Shown: positions 56,160 through 64,000 of the stretch, one piece after another
Layout of the letters: every line of letters begins with the position of its first letter
Position numbering within the stretch: the first letter of the stretch is position 1
From: Paralvinella palmiformis
Taxonomy: Eukaryota; Annelida; Polychaeta; Terebellida; Alvinellidae
DNA length: 64,000 nucleotides
Assembly: GCA_025642065.1 (NCBI GenBank)
Contig: JAODUP010000359.1
Span: forward strand, 591,001-655,000
Direction: 5' to 3'
The notes under the pieces: model-generated
Databases searched by the model: none
Told to the model about the DNA's origin: nothing
Seen by the model: the letters and a program-made list of their open reading frames with translations, nothing else
Translations under genes and position numbers: made by a program

Positions 56160-59100
56160 ATGTCATCGAAGAAGAAGTGCAAGTTCATTCACAGTTAAAT
56201 CTTAAGGTCATCTACACCATCGCCACACTCAATTGACTGGATTCTCTGCGTGTTGTGCCAGGAAGATTGATTACACACAGATAAAGAATCCAGTTATGAC
56301 ATTTTGGGAAATAACCTGGGTAGTTTTCGTGATATCTGCAAACATCCAGTGCCAGTAGACTTAAATCACCTAGATGATGGTGATGGTATTACCAAGACAC
56401 TCAGTCGGAATCAGGCCAAATGGCACACATCTTGTCATCTTAAGTGTTCAACTAATCGTTTGGCCATATTAAGGCCAAGTATATCTGCAACAAGTGATAA
56501 TGGGAGCGAACCTTACATGCGACAATGGACATCCACCAACGCCCTAGGTAAAGAGAGCAGTATTTTGTTTTCTTTGTGACGAACCCGGAAGAAATACCTT
56601 ACCTCTACATGAAGCGATGACTCCTCAAATCACTCCTCAAGTCGCGTCAGACAATGTGCACTAAAAACCCCAAATCAATAATAGTAATGCTTAGTGCTGG
56701 AGAAATAGTGGCTCTTGAGGCCAAGTGCCATACACATTGTCTCGACAAGTTATACAATACCAACTGACGAAATATTGAAGAGTACAGAGAGGAGAACATT
56801 GATGGGGTCGCTCATAAGTTAGCCTTGGTCGAACTCATTGGTTAAATAAAAGAGGTGAAGTCGAGCGATCTATTCAGAGCACCAATCTTCAAACTAGCTG
56901 ATCCCCTGCAGCTGTAAACTGATCGAATAAAGGAGTTGGGTGTTGGTGTAGCTGGGCGTATTCACTCCACACATTTGAAAGAGCGAATATTTGCCAACGT
57001 GCCGGGCCCACAAGCAAGGCAGAGATGTCATGCTTAGCTTTGATGATGATATTGGTCATGCATTACGCGATTCCTGCGTGGACGACGACGATGACGAGCC
57101 ATTTGTCTGGCAAAAGCTGTCGACATCATTCGCCGTGACATGCTGAAGAAGAATGCCTAAGTGGCTGTCAAGAAGATTCTGTTCCGAGGAACCTGGTGTC
57201 TTTAATTAGCATGATAATGGATGGACCGAATATTATCAAGAAAGAGACACAGAAGGCAAGGCATTCAGCGCTTAGTATTGCACAAAGTTTGAAGTACAAC
57301 GTTTGTGTGAAACGGCGCGAGGGGTCCACTGGGACACACCATAGTAAAGACAGAGAAACTCCCCTACCCATATATTTTGATGGCATGATGATTCACGGCC
57401 ATACTCGGAAACGTGTCCTTGTGAACACCTTGTTTCATCTAGAGCTATCCATCTACTATGATAGAGTTTTCGATATATCAAAGGCCATGGCTTGTGCAGC
57501 AAGTCGCCAGTATGAAGTGGATGGAGTTGTCTGCCCTCTGGTCCTGAGGAAAATCTATTCACTACAGCTGCTGCGGACAATTTGGACGACAATCTGAGTT
57601 CCACAACTGCGCGATGTGCATTTCACGTAACAGGGATATCGCTATTTCAAAATCGACATATGGAGTCTGACGGGATTGAAGGAGAAAATTTGAAGCTGCA
57701 CAACAGGATTCCGACTTCGGTGTCACTATTACATCTCTACTGTTTCCGGATGATTCAAAGTCTGTGGCGATGATTAGACATTCCATGGATGTTATCCAAC
57801 GTGCGGTTGAATTTCTGAATCCTATACAGGTACCAGTACTCACCGTAGATCAGCCTCTGTTCGCCATTGCTAAACGTATCCAAAGCCAATGGTCTGACAC
57901 ATATGGTGAAGAAAAGTTTGTCGATCTACTGGGTGGGTTACACATTGAGATGGCTGCATTGACAACACTCGGAGATTTCCTTGGGGGCAGTGCCTGGACG
58001 AATGCTATCACCCAAGCTGACGTCGCTGCAGCTGGAATGGCCGACTCATTTCTCAAGGCTACACATATGCAACGAACAAGACGCACACACCAGGTTACTT
58101 ATATTGCATTGTCAATTCTCCTCCATGATTCCTACGATGCTTATCATCAATTGGAGACTGACCCCTGCCGTTTGAAGACTGGTGCATGAGACGAGCCGAA
58201 ACATTCCCTCGGTTCCTGTACTGGTTTCTCGTCATGCAGCTGGAGCAGTTCATCGTAGTTTATGTGAGTTCTTTACGGGAGGAAAACTTCTCACTCTACC
58301 TATCTGCAATATCTACATTGGCTCAATTGTTCTTCACCCTCGACCACACCCATTACGGACGCTGGTTGTCAATTCACATTCGAGACATGGTCACATTAAA
58401 GAAGCGACTTCCCGAACTCGCTAGACAGTTTGATCAAGGTGGTTTCATTGTGCATAAGATAAAACGTCCATTCTGAGCCTTAGCTATTGATCACGCACAC
58501 GAGCAAAACAACAAGATCGTTAAAGGAGACGGTGGGGCAGTCAACTTGATAGAAAACCAAAGAGCACTACTTTGGTGGATGGTGGCTGGACCAGAAATTG
58601 CACAAGCGGTAGACGACTTCGAAACCAATTGTCTCAATGGCAGTATAGTCGGCAATATTGACGAGAGCAAGCTCAAACACCACGAGGATACAGAGTTTGT
58701 GAAGAAAACATTTGCAAAGGAAGTCAAGGTTCTTGTTGCAGTAATTGACGAAATGGGAAAACCGTTCATGGAAGAGAGTTGCGACCTTTTGGTCCTGGAC
58801 AGCAGGAATGTCACCGATCCTGCCGTAGTAGACCGTGTACGGAAATTCCGGAAAATAGGTTAGGATCAGTATGAGGCATTCATGATGCAGCGATTGATCG
58901 ATAGGACATCATCTGTCACTGAGCCCATGTTCAGGTGCCCTACGCAGACCTCACCATACAAGGCCAAGCAAATGGTATCATCAATCAATAGTGACTGCGC
59001 GTTGTTCTCACGATTGTATATCGCCTGCCAAACACGTGAAGGAGACCTAGAAATTTCTTCAGGCATGAACACCATACCTATCCTCCAGCCTGGCACTCCT

Positions 59101-60665
59101 TGGGAACAAAGCAGATCTGACAGGATGTCTCGAGAAGTATTGCCAGGTAAATGATTGCCGTTTGATTAACCTATTGAAATATGATCAGTGAACACGATTT
59201 AGGCTCACCACGACAAACTATTTCGTTAGTCTCATAGTATTAACATTAATATATTCGATTATACATGTGTATTAATGATGTGGGCAACCACCACTGGTGT
59301 GTCATTGCAGGTCAGGGAAGATGTCCCATCAAGCGATGTGATCATACTGGATGGTGCTGCAATCATCATGTTAAAACCAGTCAGGAATATTCCACACTTG
59401 TCTTCCTTCCATACATCAGATCGCAGCTTAGAAATACCACAAGACCAGATATCGTCTGGGACGTCTATCTGGAAGACAGCCTGAAATCTGACACGAGAGA
59501 GAAAAGAGGCAACGGGGGTTCGGAGGCGTGTAGCATCAGACAATACAATTCAGGGAAATTGGCAGGAATTCCTCAGGCTCGTTGACAACAGAACGGAATT
59601 GTTCAGATTCTTGGCACACCAGGTAAGACGCCAGAAGGTCGCACAATTAGTCAAAGAGAAACATGCTCTTATAATATTCTTTTAGGTTCAGTATGCCATG
59701 TATACACGTTAATTAAGTCTTAGAACATTAACACTGCCTGCAAAAAACAACACTGTATTGTTCTTTCATTCTATGCAGGTCCTAGAAAATGTGTCCACGG
59801 AAAAGGAAGTATGCGATCAACATGTGCTTTGCACTCGCGTTAATCAAGATGTCTCAGCTTTGGCACCCCGTTCACACGATGAAGCAGACATACGTATCAT
59901 GCTACATGCAGTTGATGCCACCAACAAAGGCTTCCGAAAAATCATGATACGAACAGTCGATACAGATGTTCTTGTGTTGGCTGTATCTAACTGTGTTCTC
60001 CTCGACGAAGCAGAGCTTCGGGTTGCTTTCGGTACTGGAAAGCACCTCCGGTACATTCCTGCTCGTAACATCGCAGCATCACTTGGAGAAGCAAAGGCAC
60101 GGCATTTCCAGTGTTTCAGCTTTCATCGGTTGCGATACAGATTCTTCATTCGCTGGTCGAGGGAAGAAAACTGCCTTTAACATTTGGAATTCATTTCAGG
60201 AAATCACAACAATCGCTGCATTATCTACCAGACCAGCAACCTTCAGCGAAGAGTTTATGAAGGTGATCGAATCGTACTTTGTTCTGCTGTATGACAGAAC
60301 ATGGATAGAAAGCAGTGTGGACTCTGCAAGGAAACATATCGTTGCTGCCAAAGCTAGGTCCATAGACGCCATTCCACCAATTCAGGCAACTTGTTGCAAC
60401 ACACGAAGCGAGCCATACTTCACGGTGGATATGTGTGGGCACATGGACATATATGTTCCCCAGAGATTCCGTCCCCAGAATCAGTGGGTTGGAGAAGGAC
60501 ACCAAAGCAAGGATGGGAATCGCTGTAGTATCTTGTTCTGCAGAGCTTCTTATGTGTTGTTGGCAGAAAGGGTGCAGGGGTCACTGCAAGTGCGTGAGGG
60601 CAGATTTGAAATGCACACCCCTTTGTCGTTGCAATGGCAACTGTGAACACAATGACGAAATTTAA
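56160..60665 (+). pseudogene. Broken gene of the long-TIR transposon
   Basis: Order of recognisable pieces: MSSKKKCKFIHS then a stop; WILCVLCQED; DLNHLDDGDGITKTLSRNQA with KWHTSCHLKC (Cys/His region); a TGTHHSKDRETPLPIY segment; LLGGLHIEMAALTTLGDFLG; DHTHYGRWLSIHIRDM; MVAGPEIAQAV; then HDEADIRIMLHA, RTVDTDVLVLAV and GCDTDSSFAGRGKKTAF, which resemble the acidic motifs of FEN1/XPG nucleases; and a C-terminus with CWQKGCRGHCKC and CTPLCRCNGNCEHN. Breaks include TAA at 56,196, frame changes near 57,590, 58,170 and 59,050, TGA at 58,474, TAG at 58,861 and a frame change near 60,115. Two introns with GT-AG borders remain at 59,147-59,310 and 59,623-59,778. The gene cannot be expressed as one protein. 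The role of the product in transposition is inferred only from its place between the TIRs. Confidence 0.85.
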
Positions 60666-61589
60666 TTATCTTACCAGCGCTAAAATGTGATCATAATGTG
60701 ACGTGATCATGGGTTTTTCAGACGAGTTAGCTAATGTTTGCTTAGATTGAATACACTCATGTACATAACGTCAAATTGTATTTGGGATATGAAACAGTAT
60801 ATTTTGTTGCACGAAATTTAGCAGTCTGGTGATTGATTTTATTACTTTCTTGGTATGTTGTAATCTTCAGTATTTGTATATGTCAAGTATGGAACGTATT
60901 CATTCTTTAACAAAATGTTGATTATTTGATTCAGTGTTAGTTTGTGCCAAATATGGATTTTATTCGCTCTTTCACAAAATGCTTATTTGCATTGAACATT
61001 TCACGTCATTCAGAAATATATTTTACTTTATGAAAATGTGTTATGTTGAATTGTTGTACTTTATTCCTGGTCATTGAGTGTATTTCGTGTACTCTTCTTG
61101 TCGATGTTTCAAATATTACATTAGGTGATGTGTTTAGAACACCGTATCCGTATCTCCTGCATTTGGGTCAAAATGAACTATCATACGTAAACGTAGTTCA
61201 TATAGCGTGATTTTATTTGCTGCAAACTGCTTGCTTCTAAATTGTTTATGCCATGTACATATTTGTTTTATATTTTATTCAGTACTTTTATGTGCCTATT
61301 ACAAAACGTAATCATTATTTCACAAAATGCTGATTTGGACACTTCCAAGAAGTCATTAAGAAGGCCTAACTTTATATGTAGTTCATCCTACATATTACTT
61401 ATGCCTATTGTTTTCTTTTTGAAAAGGTACCTTTATTTGCATTTCAACTGTAGTATGTACCTGCATCCATAGTGTTGTTTAAGGCAATTGAAAGACTATA
61501 TCAAATCATTTGATCAAATGATAAATATTCCATATTTACTAAGGCAAAACTTGTAATTCAACCAGATTATTGCGTTACATATATAAAAC

Positions 61590-61640
<51 letters not shown>

Positions 61641-61938
61641 CAAAATTTATATTGTCCATATAAAACCTGTAAGAATGTTAATCTAAGGCGCTTGACAATA
61701 AATAATTCTATGGATGTAACAGATTTACATCTTTAAAATACATAATTCTTTCCAGCCAAATACATAATATATTCAGCTAGGAAAAGCTAAAACAAAAAGA
61801 TTAGTTTATATATATATAATTAATTGTACTGTTTGATAGTTAAAAGATAGGTTTGCAATCATGTTTATTGAACACTTTATGACAATGTTCGAAAATCGCA
61901 ATGTGAGCAGGTCATATAACTTATTTGGCTGGTGGCCA
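60666..61938. other. Transposon 3' region without coding content
   Basis: AT-rich sequence between the broken gene and the right TIR, with an (AT)n tract at 61,591-61,640. No frame with recognisable content. Confidence 0.5.
61591..61640. repeat. (AT)n microsatellite
   Basis: About 24 AT dinucleotides inside the transposon, the longest such run in the window. Confidence 0.95.
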
Positions 61939-62235
61939 TCTTGGATTTAACCATAACAATATCAATTACACTAATATTGGTGCATTTAAAACGACATTTC
62001 ATTCATGTTTGTATGACATTTATTCACAAAGATTCCCCATTTAAAAATATTCTAGAATCTGATGGTGGCCATCTTGGATTTTGCCATTTGTTGCCGTCAG
62101 GGACAACATTGAGTTTGGCATGACATCTAAATTGTTTTATTACATATTAAGCAATGTTTGTACCGAATTTTGTGCTTTTATCACAAAATGCACAATCCTT
62201 CTGATATTCTACAAAAATCTGCCCCACTAGCACCG
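61939..62235. repeat. Right terminal inverted repeat of the transposon
   Basis: Reverse complement of the left repeat with roughly four of five positions alike. The block GGTGGCCATCTTGGATTT occurs at its inner edge (61,931) and again at about 62,064, a direct repeat within this end only. Confidence 0.88.
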
Positions 62236-62559
62236 ATTGTCACCAACGAATCCTAAATTGCAAAGCGATCTTCCGAAGAGGATAAGGAGGTGTGAATTCA
62301 CTTAATGTGTCTTGCGTAATGTTTAATATGAAATAAGAGAAAACAATAGGAAACCTTGGCATGCCCTGGCGTCTGTTTTGAGGATAATTCTTAGGTTGTT
62401 ATTAAGAAAAACTGTACCCACTAATATAGCGGTTTGAACACTTGGAGCTAATTTCCTCACCACTTTTTATAAATCTCGGTGCCATACTCGATCGAAGGCT
62501 TTCTGAAAGTTATATCAGAGAACGTGTATATAGAGAAGGTCAACTACCCCGAAAATCGG

Positions 62560-62885
62560 TAACAAAAGCCCTAATAAGTCCTAACGCGGCTTCTCTGACC
62601 TGGTACTGGAGCCTTAGTGATTTGGTACTCAGTATCCTTATTATGTTTCCGTTCCTCAATATTTCCCCCCCCCCCCTCTGTGCTGGTACCTTGCCGATAG
62701 TGAGGGGGCTTGTGTGTCTCAAGGACGCTGGAAGCTATACGGACGGGGGCTTGGGCCCCTGGCAGGTTTAACCAAACCGGGCAGATCTCAGAGGAGGGAT
62801 CAAAGGACACCCAGCATACCTGGTCCTCCAGGTTGGGCGTGGGGCTAACATCCCACATTTTATGCTAAAGCCCCCTCCTCACCCC
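62560..62885 (+). mobile_element. GC-rich LINE-like 5' fragment
   Basis: Contains GGGCAGATCTCAGAGGAGGG, CAAAGGACACCCAGC and TGGTCCTCCAGGTTGGGCGT followed by GGGGCTAACATCCCA. Such phrases precede the endonuclease frame in RTE-like retrotransposons of many invertebrates. No endonuclease coding follows, so it is a fragment at best. The identification is from memory of the phrase only. Confidence 0.4.
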
Positions 62886-64000
62886 TTCTAGTTGTTAGTG
62901 CTATGGACTATTATTGAAATTTTAGTAAATATTGATTACAAAAGAAAATAATTTGTGGGCCCATTAAAAGTCATAATATCCTATGATTGCTAACATATAA
63001 AATAAAAGATTTCTTATACATTTCCAGGCTATTTCCTGACATTGTAAAATTCCATGACATTTCTGGGCATGGAAAATAAATTAGTTATTTCACAGCTTTT
63101 CCAGGACGGTTAATATAATGTGGTGTTGGCTATTTAAGAATGATAAGATATATGAATGTAGGTGATAGTAATTACCAGGTATGATGTGGTGACGGCTTGC
63201 GTATTAATTTATGTACTGTTTACAATAGTATATGTTTGTGGTACAAAAGAACCAAATATATGAGACAATCCATATACATTATGTATTACATGTACAAAAT
63301 ATATATTATATATTTCTATAAATGTTACAACATAAAAAGCTGTTTCTTTTATGATTTGGGTGGTAGCGTATGTGAATGTGCAGTTGTATAATTTGAACCG
63401 GTGCACACTTAAACACAAATAATTGTATACCATCCAATCTGGCTGTGTTTGATGTCTAGAAACGTGTGAGTGTGGTACATGTTTAATTTAATAACTGAAC
63501 GAGATTGTGTATGAAAAAATATTTATATGTTAAGTCAACTGGAATTAATCTTTTTTTATCTATGTAAACCAAAGTTGGAATTGTAGACTATGTGTGGTAC
63601 GAATTCACCACATCCACTTCTTTGCTGAAATGGTATTACCGGTCTCACTGCCTGGTATTACTTTCTAAATATTAATTGATGATAATATAGATGCAATTGC
63701 CAGACTATTCTACCTCTGCACTAGGTAGCACTCGTGAATTAAACAGTATGGGCTTTGAAAAGTAGCAGTGGACATCAGAGCATTTAGACATATCAACTTG
63801 TTCCGTATTTTGGAAAACGTTTAATGCAAATACCCCGTTTTGTTTCATTTGAAGTTCTCTAACAGACAGAAGCAGACTAATCTGCAATATTTGATGACGA
63901 TATCTATGTATAGCAAGTATTTATTGTCTTCATAATTTTGGAATATGGTAGCTTCTATTTACCATAGTGGCAATTATTCTGGACCAGTATTAGTGGATCT
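62886..64000. other. Non-coding end of the window
   Basis: AT-rich sequence with no recognisable exon, RNA gene or repeat. Confidence 0.5.

Larger units (their letters stand above)
55771..62246 (+). mobile_element. Decayed DNA transposon with ~300-bp TIRs (Academ-like?)
   Basis: Two long inverted repeats (about 55,785-56,108 and 61,939-62,235) enclose a broken multi-exon gene at 56,160-60,665. The gene product belongs to a protein family that is multicopy in many marine animal genomes. It has an N-terminal Cys/His region, a central conserved region, a FEN1/XPG-like nuclease region and a Cys-rich C-terminus. Introns are kept in the gene, so the element moved as DNA and not through mRNA. An XPG-type nuclease together with a Cys-rich region is reported for Academ transposons, so that superfamily is my best guess. 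The extreme ends and a 3-4 bp target duplication cannot be fixed by eye because the termini have diverged. Confidence 0.72.

Noticed and set aside
58186..58863. Long frames in the transposon as functional host genes
   Set aside because: They are pieces of one protein broken by stops and frame changes and lie between TIRs.

Overview
This is nuclear DNA of an invertebrate animal, most likely a lophotrochozoan and probably a mollusc. The reasons are split genes with GT-AG introns of 0.2-4.9 kb, AT-rich non-coding DNA, many (AT)n tracts, tRNA-derived SINEs, a non-LTR retrotransposon end, and two animal genes that match conserved families exon by exon. No bacterial-style genes, CRISPR arrays, rRNA genes or functional tRNA genes were seen. 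The species cannot be fixed from the sequence.

Layout, left to right. 1-1508 is a satellite array with a 52-bp unit, and the window opens inside it. 1.5-12.9 kb has no recognisable gene; it holds SINE copies, microsatellites and two weak coding-like stretches. 12,930-33,580 (minus) is the 5' part of a mind bomb 1 (MIB1) gene: thirteen exons covering the MIB/HERC2 domains, the ZZ finger, the REP region and the first ankyrin repeats (604 full codons). The remaining ankyrins and the RING fingers are not seen to the left, so the gene runs off the window or is broken. 33.6-39.4 kb is intergenic. 39,464-53,078 (minus) is a complete sorting nexin gene of the SNX7/SNX30 type (477 residues, or 480 with a candidate 9-nt microexon). 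53.1-55.1 kb is its upstream region. 55.15-55.52 kb is a different tRNA-derived SINE. About 55.77-62.25 kb is a decayed DNA transposon of about 6.5 kb. It has roughly 300-bp terminal inverted repeats and a broken multi-exon gene whose product had an N-terminal Cys/His region, a FEN1/XPG-like nuclease region and a Cys-rich tail; an Academ-type element is the best guess. 62.5-62.9 kb looks like part of a LINE. The rest, to 64 kb, shows nothing recognisable.

Within introns there are smaller mobile elements: a 1,288-bp non-autonomous hAT-type element with near-perfect 8-bp target duplications (SNX intron 1), a 388-bp MITE-like element and a LINE 3' end (MIB1 introns), and more than a dozen SINE copies of at least three families.

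The two host genes lie in tandem on the same strand and nothing suggests they are functionally coupled. MIB1 is an E3 ligase that drives endocytosis of Notch ligands. SNX30/SNX7 is an endosomal PX-BAR protein. The least described object is the long-TIR transposon.
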